A stretch of DNA of 64,000 nucleotides from Spodoptera frugiperda (Eukaryota; Arthropoda; Insecta; Lepidoptera; Noctuidae): contig NC_064212.1 in the NCBI RefSeq assembly GCF_023101765.2, forward strand, positions 7,564,001 through 7,628,000, given 5' to 3'. Position 1 is the first letter of the stretch; each line of letters opens with the position of its first letter. The notes under the pieces were generated by a model that was not told where the DNA came from, did no database searches, and saw only the letters and a program-made list of their open reading frames with translations. The translations under genes were made by a program, and so were the position numbers. This document shows, piece by piece, positions 12,619 through 27,600 of this stretch.

Positions 12619-15600
12619 ATGTATACGGAAAATGGAAGATATGAACCGTATCGTAGGCGTTCCTACCACGACGAACGAGAAGAATCGAGTGATAGTGACA
12701 TAGAACTGAAACTTATTCGAGAATTTCGAGAGAAAAGAAAGGTATTTATAAACTATTTCGCGAAGAAATTTTTTCTGCGCATATATTTCTTTTTATTTTT
12801 CTTTCGTAAGAACAAAACCAACATAAAAATAATGAGGTAACGAGTGTTCACGATCCTTTTTACAATCAATTCCCAACACTAAAAACTCAATAAGTAGTTA
12901 CGTCTATTAGTTAAAACCCTAATTTTTCGTCATTTGAAAGTAATTTATTAGCCCATCTCATAGAACGCAATTAAGACATATAAATAATCTTTGTGAGTGA
13001 ACTATCAAAAATTAACAAGTCCACTAAAGTAATATTTTCCTTAATATGGTGAAGGTAAATGTAGAAGATATAAGTAATCAAATTATGTCCACTAATTAAA
13101 CACAATTTGACGTTTGATTATTACAAACTGCCGGTTTCCTTTCTTAGGGAAAGAAAACCGTAGGTAATTAATATTGTATTAGGTATATTTAATCCCACCA
13201 AAAACATTCTGTAAAAAACTATCCATGGCTTGATGGAGCTGCTCGTTTATGTCTAAAAAGTAATGGAATCTACACAAAGTCGTGCCAAGTCCAACGTTCC
13301 TTACTGTGATTTCTTTATTATTATAGTTAATGGTATATGACTGGCCGTTGAACATTTTTTATATGTTAGTAGGTACAACTCAACAGCCAAGTCACACAAC
13401 ATTAACTTATTACCTACACACATACGAATTATTTGTAATGATGCGTTTGAAGACTATAGTCACTTTTAGATATACGAACAATTGAACATTTTAAACCAAC
13501 AATTTTCACTGTTTGACTTCATAATTACACGTTGACAATATTAATTGAAAATTAATGTCATTTTCTTGATAACCAGTACTTATTAGTTAACTACGTCAAA
13601 TAACTTTAGCTGGTACCTTTATTGTAACTACCGTGTATATTTTATAATATGATTGCGGCGTTGATCAGATGATTTACGGAAACGAGAAGTAATAAACGAA
13701 AAAACTAAATTACTTTTTAAACGACTCATCACATCACTTTGTTTCTTCAGAAAAAAAGTAATCATCAATGATTTATGGTTTGCACCAGCCAGTACTGGAC
13801 GTAAATTCGAAGTTTGAAATTGGAAAAATAAGAAGAAGGCTTAAACCTTTCGCTTGGAAAGCGACAAGCACCGAACTCTTTTCTTGTAAAACTTTTATTT
13901 TGTGAATATAAAAATGCGATCGGGATTTTTTAAATAAATAAACGTTCTTTCCTGAATGTTTGATTTTAATTGTGTTTAAGACTTTAAAAAATATAACTCA
14001 AGCAGCTTTTTTTGTAACGTGACAGAAATAAGAAGGTACTTAAAGTAATAAAATATTCTAATGAATAAATATGATAATGGACAAGAAACCAGACTAGGCA
14101 CAGCGTCTCGTTTAACAAAAAACTTTTTAGGCAACATGTAATTACATAACATTTTTTTTTGGCTGTATCGAACACATTTATTTTGTTAAAGTGTTTATAG
14201 ATACATGAGGCGTCAGGGATTTGTGACTAGCTCCCTGACCTCCACATTTTTAAGGTTCCGTAGTACGGTATTTATCACAAGAAAGTATTTATCACACGCT
14301 TATATCATTAAGATAGGCAATGTTTCTAAAATATACTGAAGTAATTTCTCCTTTAAATAAATAATAATTGCCCACGTAAAATGCAGGACACCTTCATAAA
14401 TCTTTTAAATGGCTACTCGGAAGGAATATCTAAATTAATTTTAAGTTTCTTTAGCTGTTGGTTGTTCTTGCGAAGGATAAAAGTGGCTAATACGAGAATC
14501 GCATTTCCTATTATGATAAAACTAGGGAATATAACTTATAAATAATGAGTTCTTTCTCATTCGCACTCACACTCACACGCATAGATTTGCGATTTACATG
14601 TCGTAAATTTCCTTAAAGCTCACTTTACCCCTCTCTTCGACCATTCTATCATAACGTAAACACATATATGATAGATACACGCCAGAAAAAGCAATATGAC
14701 CCTTAGAATACCCACATGATTTGTGACTGACGTGATGTGACTCGTAGATAAGGTAAAATAGCCACAAAAAATCGGCTACAAAGGCACAAATTTGACTGTC
14801 AGGTGCCCATCAATATTACTATCGGACTAGGTTAAGTAACCATGAAATGAGTACGGCGGTTAGTTAATTATCATAATGTCAACCACAAGATGTAATTTGC
14901 TGAACGTAAGCTTCCCCCAATGACTCAATGGTTAGAAGTGGCCAGTAGCTTGTCCCTGAAGGTGATAGTAGCTTTTTTAAAGAGGTTTAGAAGTAACCTA
15001 GTCGATATCCTTAAGTATGTGCCGTAATAGGTGTTGCATAGTCCAAGGACTTAAAAAAAACATATCCTTCTTTTTCATAAGTAACTAATTTAAACAACAA
15101 CGTCAACAACGTCACACCATTTATCCCCGTAGGCAGAGGTGTTCATTACAGCACGTAATGCCGCTATACAAATAATGTATAGTAATTATAATAATCTTTG
15201 GTCACCCAAGGACTTAATAAAATTGTTGGAAGTAACTTGCGTCCAACAGCTCCCTGTAACCGATCACCTGCCCACCTTTGTGGTGGATATCATTAATCGA
15301 ACAATAAAATATTATTTTGTTAAAGTTTTAAGGAGATATCTATCTTACAAGAAAGTCGGTTCGCTTACCTTAGGACTAAAGTTTTACCTGTCTAGACAAT
15401 TTTGAGAGTCCAATTACTATCGGTTCAGTAACTCAAAGTTCAACCAATACTAAAAGTCAGTGGATATTTTTATATTGTTTAAAAATACAGTGAGTAAGTA
15501 CAATTTTGTTTAGGACTTAGATTATGACACTCCATTCGATTCCCAGACCTATTGAATACGTATATAAAATTTGGTAAAAATCGGTAAAGCCGTTTCGGAG

Positions 15601-18600
15601 AAGTACGGGAGCTAACATTGTGACATGGAAATTTTATATATTGGATTAAGTGAAACGATGGGACGGACACTGAAATAAAAGAGAAGTGGACTTTCAATTT
15701 TTTTATGTAAATGTCAAACATTTGCCTACCTACATGATATAAAAATCCTAAATTAGGCACTTTTGAAACGACGTATATTTTTAGTATACACTGTACCTAT
15801 CAACAAATAATAAAATAATTGAAAAGATATCCTCTTACACATTTTAAATAATATGATAATGTCAAACACTCCAGAAACTCGTTTAATTTAATATTATATG
15901 ATGTATGTTACCTATGTTATTATACAATTTTTGTTACTGAAAATGGAAACCGGGCTTAGGATATTTACCGAAAATAGAACGAAATATAATTGAAATGAAG
16001 CGTCAACTGACGTGTAACACACGTCAAAATTTGTAGGTAGTAAGCACGAGACAGCGTATTGGCAAGCGCAGTGTAGGACGTCCACCCACAAGGTGATCAG
16101 ACGACCTGATCAAGGTCGCAGGGAGCCGCTGGATGCAGGTCGCTTCCAACCGGCCTATGTGGAAGTCATTGGGCGTTTGATCAGCAGTGGACGTCTTATG
16201 ACTGATATGATGATAATGATGAATTACTTATTGTTTTTATATTTTTTTTCTGTTTCAATAAAATCTATAGCCAGGTAGGAAGATGACAGTTACAGAGACA
16301 TTAGACACATTGGTCGCACATGATTTCCATTCTGAAGTTAAGCAAAATATGATTACATTTTCGGTTCCCAAATTCTTAATGGCAACAGAGTTAGTGTCAA
16401 GAGAGTGGCTCCTTATTATAAGACAATTTGTATGACAAGGGACTAATAACTAAGTCGGAGAAAAGTTTCCTAACCGTGACGAGTATAGCAACAGTACGTA
16501 TTTGCCTTATTTGCTTCTTGAGTCATACATTCGCGGATTAAACTTGTTAGGTAGGTACTCTACGCCCGACTTTAATTCAAAATTTTCCTTTCGTAGAATT
16601 TTCAAACATAATAAGCAAATTGCATATGAAGTAGGTTTAAGAGCTATTGTTAAGAAAACATGTGTGTTTAGTTGAGATGTAGGTACGATACACAAAGATG
16701 GGCATGCGCTGGCAACATTTCCATTTGTGTGACATAGTTTACAACCCCTGTTTTGTTATGTAGATGGTGACATTATTGACGCTCATTGTTCCTCAGTAAG
16801 CATATGATTTATGCAAGAACTACAAAGAATACGTGACTGCTCTATTATATGTATGTATGTATGTTTATGCGTACTCCTATTCCTATTGACAATGGCTCGC
16901 TATAGTCTTTTTCTTTTTATCCATTCTTTTTGTACAACTACTCAAGTACAGGAAACGTATTAATGGCGCTTAAAAAAAGTAAACCGTCATGCGAAAGAAT
17001 AGATAAATACGTTTTTGTTATTCATTCTTTTTGCTGGGAATCAATAAGAAACTTATTTGTATTTGAACTTTGAACGGTTACAGTTAGCGATAATTTAAGC
17101 AAGTGCACAAGTTTTCGGATAGCTCTAGCTAGGGAGTAATAAATTGGGTCGACAAACAATGAAAATATGGAGATTCGGCCTCAAGTTTACAACAGCTGGT
17201 CGGTACCGCAGTGCAGCAATCACGGTCAGTCAAAACCCACAACTTTGTTAGTGAACATGTATCATCAATACTACATACATCGTTCAATGTCACACTTCAA
17301 TAGACCAAACCAAATAACAAATGTAGTGAATGCGTCACATGTCATTCGACCGTACTATTTTCCTGATAGAAGTCACTCATATACAGATAAAACGCATGTC
17401 TCCTTCATTAGTTAGTCGAGTGGTTCTGTTATCAGAAACGCATAAATACCTGACCGGCATTATAACGGGGCAAAGCCCTTGGCCCATTAACTGTTCTTTA
17501 CCGCCGCATTCCAAAAGTAACATGATACAATATCCATAAATAACGAAATACATCGCCTATATTTTAATGGGATTGAAGAAATTCAACTGTTTAGCTAATC
17601 GAACCACGCTGGTGATAATAAATACGATTGATAAAGTAGAGGTCTAGATTTTATGCCATTTTTGGGAGGGGAAAATCATCCAATTACTTTCCCTGCCTTG
17701 GGCGCGGCTCTAGAGAGTGTTAGAAACCACTCCGTTCTTACTCCTGATTTTCGAGCCGGAGCCCCAGTAATCCACTAGGTAGTCCGCAGCTCAGATTTTA
17801 TGCCTGGGACGCTAGTACTCAGACGTATAAGATGGGACTCTAGTAAAAAATAGATGTGACATTTACTATGTTCACTTATCTACCTTCGTCTTCGATCCAT
17901 CAGACATAATAATTACGTATGTTGAGGAAATCCAAAATCCACAGCGGAAATGTTTGGTTACCTAATTAAACTCGATCAAAACTGTTTACAGACGAGATAA
18001 TCACGGATTAGCTAATAATGACAGTCAATTAAACGGGTGTTTGTAATTGCGCCAGTGTGTTACAAATTACCAACACACTACAAAGCAGTGACCTTCCATT
18101 CGTTTTGCTACAGACATATTTTACGATGACGCCGAAACAGATTTATCTGTTTGTTCTTCCTTGAAAAGCAATCAATTAAAATCAATCTCACTGTCGGAAA
18201 ATCGACTCAAAACCTTATTTAAATCAATATCTTTGATCTGTAAAGACATGACAATGGTGACTTCTTAGATGAATCGAGCGCACTGAGACCAATCATTCAT
18301 CTAAGGATGACTGTATACTTTAAAGAATCCTAAAATAACGTAATTTTTTTGTTGTTAATGCAAGTACGTGATTAATTTGTCATCTCTGTCTGCGATCAAC
18401 TGCGTCTTACATTTAAAATATAGTTTATTTATTTAGTTCTTACCCATTTAACTACATTATTGTATAGCAAAGCAAATAACAGGCTATAAGTATTTGATTA
18501 ACAGATGCACCACAGTCGAGACCTACACAATCTGTCATGACGATTTCGAACAAGCAATTGGCCACAAATGGCTCGCTGGAACATTCATAATAATAACCCA

Positions 18601-21600
18601 TTTCCTTCAATTGACTACAAATTGCTTGAACTATTATCTAACAAGTCAGTTTCCTGTTTGACCAGATGTGGTTGAGATAAAGATGTGAAGTGATAGCTAC
18701 TGTCGAATCCAATTCACCTTGTTTCGATTTCAAAGTTCGGTCTGACAAATTAACTCCGATGGCCGGTGTAGGGGTCTAAGCCGGTGAAGTGGCACTGGAC
18801 AATAAATTATGCAGAAGGTTTACCGGAGTAAGGTGTAGGTAGATTAACTAATAATAATGCAATGAAAATACAGGTAGATAGTAATAAAATATTAAGTAAT
18901 AAACGTTTCATTTTCATTAATTGTTTACGTAATTTTTAAAGTTCATATAATTTTTTGGTCAATTTATTTCAAATTTCTATAGGTACCGTAGATCACAGAG
19001 TCTTACATAAGTACCTACATCTTTTAAAATACCGGTGAAAAGTCTAAGTACATAATTTTCCTGCTCAATGACAATAAGCACATGTTTATATGAGGGGAAA
19101 ATATTGTCTCCTAAAACATTTTACGTAAAAACATTTTTACGTAAGAGACAACATTTTCCCCTCATCATATAAACCATGGTATCCATAATACCGTTATAAA
19201 CATTACACACGAAGTTAGCCTTCTGTCCCTATCTTTTCTATGTCCAGTTATATCGTTCCCGTCGCGTGCTCGTATGTACCTCAGTACCTACTTACGGGGC
19301 CATGTCAGCTCTTCGCAGTATTGAATTTCTTTTCCTAACTGTTCGCAACTTTTACTACCTTACCTCTACAGCAGTTTGTACAAGATTAAATTAAATCCTA
19401 TAGTTCCAAACATAAGTGTAATTGAAAGTTCAACGTCTTCAATCCTTTGAAGTAATTAACTTCGAGACGCGTGCCACGTGGCTGTCATCGCTATGTTTAT
19501 TGGAATAGAAACGAAATTGTTGCTAGGCGAACAATACTTCAGTTTAAGTAAGTAGCTGCTTACTTCCTTATTTATTTACTTTTCTGAAGAATTATCGTAT
19601 TCCATAACTTTTTTGTTTGCCCCACACAAACATCTTACAACTTCTCTGCTCTCTCCTGTTACGTGGGTGCGTTTACAAACATACAAGTTCACATGCACAT
19701 GACACCCAGACCCGAAACAACAATTTTTGAATCACTCAAAGAGTTGCTCTGTGCGGGAATTGCCAGCACGCCAACCGTCCAGTCAAAAACTTTGATTTAA
19801 AAAATCAAGAGTTTGTTTTCTTCAAAGGACTACATTACTTACTTAATTAAGAAATGGATATTGTATTTTGCTACTTTTCTTAACATCACTGGTTTGTCTC
19901 TGCATCACCTTTAGGTGCTTATAGAAAATGCCCACGATATTACTCCCACCCGACATTAAGCACACGTGCTTGAAGAATTAAATAAATAAATAATGTATTT
20001 TAATCTCATTGTAATAAGAGCGATCCTAAAACAAATTTGTACTTATTACCAATTTACATTCTGTCGTTCAACAAACAGAATATTCGGTCAGTATGAACTG
20101 TAATATGAAGGCTACTGATTGTGTTATCCCGGCATTACAAGGCTAATAAGAATATTTGAGGAAATCCCAATGAAATAAAGATGAGAGACGATGAGCCGTA
20201 ACATATGAGGAAGTGGATATCGAGCCATTGAGCCACACTCTAATATCGTATGAATAAATAAATATTTTTATAATACTAGCTTCTGTCCGCAACTTCGTCC
20301 GCGTTCCTGTGAGATAAAATGCATATGTGTTATTCCAGACCATATTCTACTACTGTTCAAAATTAGCTTAATCGGTCCAGCCGTTCCCGAGTTTACCTCT
20401 GAGTTGCAGTATGTGTAAGCATTCCTTTTCCCTATATGACTCCAAAGAAAGGTGATGTCATTTTATGTTAGAGGAAATCAAAAACACGAAGTAATAACGT
20501 TAAAATGTTTGTTGAAAATATGTATACTTAAAATGAAACCAGACTATTAACTAATGACACGACATCATACCGATAGATGACTCATTATGAAATATAATAT
20601 AAAATATGGTAAAAATATATTTTCATTGCAGTAGAAGAAAATTATACATTGCTATCCCTATCATTTTAAGCTGACGTCACTGACATATCATTTGTTTTTC
20701 TTTATATTTCGAATTTAACAGATTTGGTTGAAAATTAAGGAAACAATTATCTTGTTATCCTTGTCATTTTTAGCGTTACATCACTGATTTGTCATTTGTT
20801 TTCTTTTGTAGTACCAAGATTTCTTTTGTAGTATCATTGTGAGATTGGTTAAAATGACGTTCTTGAGCATTCCTCTTAAATTATGTCAATTATTTTCTCA
20901 GAGGAAATATTCGATTACGTATTTTAAGTATAATCGTTTGAACATTACTATAACAGCGAAAACGAGAATAATAACAATATGCAAAAAAAATATTAAGGGA
21001 CATAATTAAGTCTTTGAGTGACAATAGAAAACTGTTGAATGCAAATCCTCCGCTATCGTCGGTCACCAGTAACCGCCACGGCGTTCAATGTGTTAAGAAA
21101 TTCGTGTTAGGATCTACGTTTATAAGGCTTTTGTGAAAATAAACCTTGAACGGCGAGAGCAACCTCGCACAAATACCTACACCTACTAATTCACAAATAA
21201 AACCACTTTAATTAAATTCAACCTTATAAATTAAACGAAAACCTCACATAAATCCGCTGTAACACGAATACAATAAGGAAGTTTATCGCTTAAACTATTG
21301 CGCATACCAAACATTTTCAATATCCTACAATTTTCATATAACCAGAATTGGAAAGCAATTTCACGGCCTATTAAGTTTAACATCATAATATGATTGCAGT
21401 ACGATATCAGGCGGCTATCGGTTGATAAACGGCTAACAACACAAATGATAAGTGGCCATTAGTATGCGGGACGTTGGAAAATTTCGACATAAAGCCCAAA
21501 GCCAGGTGTATGAAGAGATTATCTAGTATCATCAGGATTAACTCCGTATAGTCATCAGCATCGGCTATCAGAAGCTATAGGTTGGGAATATTATCTCCAC

Positions 21601-24600
21601 TGTACCTTCAGTTATATGCATCATTATCGTGAAATAAGTACAGAGGTTAAAAATGCGAATATAATGAACAAATATGAGCGAGAATTAATGATTCTTTATT
21701 TAATTTTGGATTGGAAAGTCCGACTTAATAGAACCTTCCCTTATTATCTAGTATTCAAAGCTTTTTTTTTTAGGGGGAAAATCATCCAATAACTTCTCCC
21801 TTGGACGAACCGAGAGGGAGTGTCAAACTCTTACTGACCCGTTCTTACTCCTGCTCTTCAAGCCGGAGGCCCGGTAAACCTATAAGGTAGTCCGCAGCTC
21901 CGGATCAGGTGTCAGCCCTACTAAGCCCCATCTGCCTACTGGGTAGCTAGTGCTACTGGGTGCTATAAAAAGTAGGTATGTGCATTGCACAGTGTCCATG
22001 TTTTTGCATGTTCACTTCTTTGGGGAATTAAATGAGAGTTGTGTCATCTATGTATATGAGTTGTCTAAAAGTATTCGACGTGACGCTTTAAAATGTAGAT
22101 CATACTCTCTTTTGAATATACATCATCTTGTTTGTTGCCAAGAGGACAGGCGTTACGTAACCGGACCTCTAAGGTCAGATGCAATGACCTGCCACTTAAA
22201 TATCAAATCAATTTGTAATAAAGATATCTTGAGAACTGCAGTACGTTTTGTAAGTTCCTATAATTTCTTTCGCCTTGCCTTTTTAAAACTAGGTTGGGGT
22301 CACCCTCTTATAGAAAACACATAATATAACATTTCGTCTGATATTTCTTTTAAATTTTCTTTACCGCCTTCATTTTTTTAAGTCAGATAATATCCCTAAA
22401 ACCTTCTCTTAAGTCTGAAAAATACTATGCTGAACATCACATTAAAATCAGTTCAGCCAAACACGAGATAATCGCGCACATATACATACATACAGGTCAA
22501 ACTGAGAACCTACTTTCTTTACATAGTCGGTTAAAAATATTGTCTTAACCTCAGAATCTCAGAGAGGAACTACCAATAATTGGTGGTTAGTAATAAACAT
22601 CCCAATATTTTAATAAAAGTTGTAACACAGCAGGAAACATACAGGTGGTATAGTCAGATGGTAGAGCCAACCATATACAACTTAAATACTCGTAGTTCAC
22701 GACCGTGAAAGTCGTACACCCTCTCACAGAACACTAGCGTGAAATAGTGACATAATGTCGCTGCATTTCGCTTGGAAAGTGAGAATTCCGGCTGTTCAAC
22801 CCATTTAATTGCGCCATTATTTTAAGGGAAGAGGGTTACCCCGAAATCATGACATAACCAAACAAGTTCGTATAATGTCTCATTTATTATAATATAACTT
22901 CTCTAGTTAGGCTACGGTGACCGCTTTTCATCAGATGAGCCATTATCTTAGTTGTAGAATTTACATATACTACTCCCCACCCAGTCCCCCCAATCCGTGA
23001 ATCCCCAATCCGCAAATTCCTAACCCACAAATGGACTATAACACACTTGTAACGCCTGGTGTTTCGAGTGTCCATCGGCAGCGCTGAGCAGTATCAAGTG
23101 ATCCGTTTGCTCATTTGCCGGCTTCTCCCATTAAAACATATCTGTAATGTAATCGAATAATAAAAAATATTATATTATTATGTTTACCAGTACATTCTAA
23201 GCCTAATTGGCAAAACCTGCCTAGAATTTGTTGTTTATACCCTTGAAAACTTTCTACATGTTGGAGCTACACAGTTGTATTACCTAATTATAAGTTCAAC
23301 CGGTTGTCTGGATATTCAGATTTCAGAATGTGTTGTAAGCTGTCCTTTATCATCCCTTCACCATATTTTACTAGAGCCGCGTAGTTTGGTTTTAATTAGT
23401 TATCAAATTAAATTAGGTTGTACGACTGACCTAGAGAATAACACAATGCCTTTGTCATTCCTGGAAAGGTAATGTTTACAGAATTGTGAGTGATGGTTAT
23501 TCATGGAACTCATAATAATATCCAAAAATCTGAGAATATTACCTACTTTAACCCGTTATATGTAGGAACGCAGATCTCCGTGAGACACAATGTATTTTCT
23601 ATAGTATATCATTATATTAATACGTATTGTACGATAAGCATATATGTGCACATAATCTCCCTGCATCTTAAGTAAAAGAAAATGTTAAAAGCCATTAGCG
23701 AACGACATTAGGAGTACATTCACCCCATCCGAAGTTAGAACAAACAAAAACTAAGCAGCCGTCAATATTGTTATTATCACGTACATTTTCACCAAAAACA
23801 CGTCGCATTTAAAAAACTTTCTATACAACAGTTGGCACCTATATTAAAAACAAAAAGGTTTTTATGCTTAACTAGCGACCCGCCCCAACTTCGCATGGGT
23901 GTTCTGGTGATATATTATACTTATAAATCTTACTCTTGAATCACTCTATCTATTAAAAAAACCGCATCAAAATCCGTTGCGTAGTTTTAAAGATTTGAGC
24001 ATACTTTGTTTTATACTACGTAGTGATATTCACACTTTGCACAATATGAGGTGATTAACATAATTTAATACCCATTCAACATGCCAAAAGTAAATATAAC
24101 TTATATTAAAAAGGTCCTCTCGTGCGGAAGTTGAAAATTATAGAGAAAACTGCTCCTAAATTAGTTTTTATCTCAAGTGTACCAGGGTCCTGAATAAACT
24201 CAATAGGTAACATATAAAACAAAGTTAGTAAAACGTAAGTTAGGCAAGTAGCTGATGTAATTAGGACCATTACTTAGGTACTTCCCAATATATAGTCCGT
24301 GATGTTGTACATATAATATAGTCCTCTTGTTCCCAAAGGAGAGTGGAGGTTGGTACGATAATATTAATTTAGTACGAGTTCTATCCATACATTCATCATC
24401 GCCGTGATAATATAATTGTTTTGTAATTTACTTATATTGTGAAAATAATATATTACATACAATTTTCTTTACTAACAATCAATAAATGCTTGTATTTTAC
24501 GATGTATTTTCAGCATGCGGTGTGCCGCACCACCCTCCCGCCTGCAATTAAATGCTCACGCAGCAGAGGTGCAACACATATGACACGCTACAAAACACTC

Positions 24601-27600
24601 TGTGTGTATTGGAATATTTTGTTACGTGTAATTTACCTATATTGTGAAAAAGATTCTATTTTATACACAATTCAATATAAACCTCTGGTGGTACTGGTTT
24701 ACTAAAAGGTAATTCCTAGAATAGTTTTCATCAACACTTGTCTATAAACGGCGCTAAAAACTTATGAGACAGAAGGGAGTAATTTCACAAACCTATAAAA
24801 TATTTCTGCGAATAACAAAAAATAATTGCGATGGATGACCGCACTCGCCATAAAGATAAACCCTTCGCCCTAAAACAGCTGACGTAACAGATAAAAAGGT
24901 ATTTATGATGAATTTCATGTTTTCCCTTCGCATTCATCATTACTTGGCGTCTCCCTTGATTTATTATCAACCTCGTACGATTTACTGAACCATGTAGGCA
25001 ATTATAATGTATGCCTGTCTGAAAGTCATTGGGAGGTCTTCTTTAGCAGTGGACATCTTATAACCCTTTTTTATGAGGGGGGAAAATCATCCAATGCCTT
25101 CTCCCGCCTTAGGTGAAGCCGGAGGGAGTGTCAGACTCTTACTGACTAAAAACCACCCCGTTCCTTCTCCTGCTTTGAGCCGGAGCCCCGGTCACCTTTT
25201 ACGTTGTCCGCAGCTCCGGATCGGGATAACCTTAATACAGAAAACAAAACTTTTACAGGCAGCACAACAAGCAATCCTATACCATCTTATTTATTTTAAA
25301 CTTTATAGTTTTGTAATAGAGTCTATAATCGATTAAGAAAATAATCTGATTGGGGCAGCTTGATGTGCTGGAATCAGCATCAAGAAAGCGGATTAATCAG
25401 TGAACGTGCAACTAATATTCTTCAATTTGTTTGAGAATGAACTAGCTATACTTGGGCTAGTCATACAGCGTGTTGTTCCTAAATGGGAGCAAAATCATAC
25501 CGTCTACACTAACAAATTATTTTAGCCATAGCTTTCACATATTTTTTCGTCTTTATTCTATCTGAATCTCTGAATACCATTTTCTTCTAAGCAGTTCCTT
25601 CGCGACAAACAAACTACTTGAGAAACCAATACACAGAAATAACAGATAATTATAAGTATAAGAAAGTCCTAAAGGCACGTCTAAGAAAATGCTTAATGAA
25701 ATACTGAACTCGAACGATATAAAAGCAATTTACGCTGTTTCCGTTCCAAGGAATATACTAGTTTTTCCTTAAGTATTTTCGTTGTAGAAAATCTTACGTT
25801 AGGCTCCTACATATGTAGGTACTAATACGAACCGTAAATGTGGGGTGTATTACCTTACTTAAAAGCTGTTGAATGGAATAAAATGTATTTTGGCATATTT
25901 GAAGTAGGTAATTTTATGCTCATTAGACTTGTAAAATCGTAGGCGAGGAAAGCCTCAGACTTCAGCTTGATCTAACTTGACAGTTGGGAGTGATTCTATA
26001 ATTTTTCGACATCACCGTTGTCATATCGTTGCTCGAGATTGTTTCACTCAGCACACAAAATTTTCATGATATTTGCACGCAGTTTGGACAAAATAATACG
26101 TATCTAGATAAGTTTCATTTCAGTTTATGGCTAAAATTTTGTGGGCAACATGATCCTCATAATAAAATCAAATTATTACTAAACATCACAGTGATGTTAT
26201 TCTACGATACTGAACCTTTGCTATTAAAATATGATGTAACAGCTAATGTTGACCCTTTTCTCCCGTTTATACGGCTTGTTTAGGTACAGCGTGGGCTCAT
26301 GGGGTGGCCGGGACCACCCGTGGAAGTGTGCCACGTAGTTTCTAAACTCGAACAGAGGCCCATTGTATAACCATGTTAAAAACAAATAAGTCAAGGGGTC
26401 GTATATCTTATTTTATCTTTCGCGTTTACCCTAAAGTATTGCTACTATCTTAAACTATAACTGCCGTGTTGACGCTAAACTTTGTATCGTTATTCGACTC
26501 AAAGTAGATAAACAAAAACACCTACTAGTAAGTTCTAGAATAAATCGATCCCGCACAATTTCTTTCACTTGTATTTATGTTTGTTTGTTTCCTCTATTGG
26601 TCTAATTTGGTATTCCGTTGCCATCTGATATATCTGCGTAACATTGAGCTGTTGAATTAACATGGCCGGCGGTGCAGTTGTCAGGGTCGGCAGCCGGTGT
26701 ACTTGCACCATCATTTCCTAGCTAGCATTGTCAATCGATTTTTAGGGCTGATTCATCTGACATTACTTATTTAAGTCATTATCATCAACTACGATTATTC
26801 ACTTCCTAAAATCTGAATACAAGATAAAATAATGAGTCACTTTACACCCCTAGTATGCTTTTTTACACAATATTTCATCATATTTTTAGGACGCACAGCT
26901 ATCTACCAGCTATAAGTACTTCATTTGCGGCCTTTTTAAGCAGTTCATGAAAATGATGTACATGGTAATTTTATCTGGAAGCGATAAGCTAAATGAGTGA
27001 CGAATCGCGCACATAATGGGCTTCGAAATCGATATGAAACCTCGCTTTATTTACTTTGTACGCATTAGTTCAGTAGATTCATCATTTTCGCTCATTTTCA
27101 TAATAAAATTACATAGATTAACTATCCTGAATGAAAGCCGAGAATTTTATTATAATACTCATAAGTAATGACACAATTTTTAATATATGGGCATTTAAAT
27201 TACCGACAGCAAAACTTTCAGTCCTCAAAATGTTGTAAAATTAACTTTCAAGCTCAGAGATATGTTTAAATACCTACTTATAATACTTGTAATAAAATGT
27301 TCAACATTCCAAAAGTGTACGTGAGTCATCTGGCGTTATATTTCATACATTACAAGTTAACGACCGTGGTAGAATTTAATTTAACAGAAACTCCAAAACA
27401 ATATACTACCTGACAACTGACAATGCTAAATTCCATGATATTGTTACCAATTATCATGCTCGTTGTATTTGGATTCAGAAAAACGGCTTGCTAAATGTTC
27501 ATCTTAATGGGACATAAAGAGCAATGGTGTCTCCTACGTATTAAAGGAACAACCGACTAAGCTTCGTAATATTCTGTTATTTCAAGTTATCTTTGACAAT

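Noticed and set aside
17167..17539. Overlapping open frames of 82 and 69 codons as a small gene
   Set aside because: Unrecognised, overlapping in different frames, low-complexity composition; consistent with chance in intronic DNA.
21950..22324. 124-codon open frame as a gene
   Set aside because: No recognisable domain, skewed composition, starts within a family B repeat tail, and no splice or promoter context supports it.
26029..26283. 84-codon open frame as a gene
   Set aside because: No motif or homology that I recognise and no supporting context; left unannotated within the large intron.
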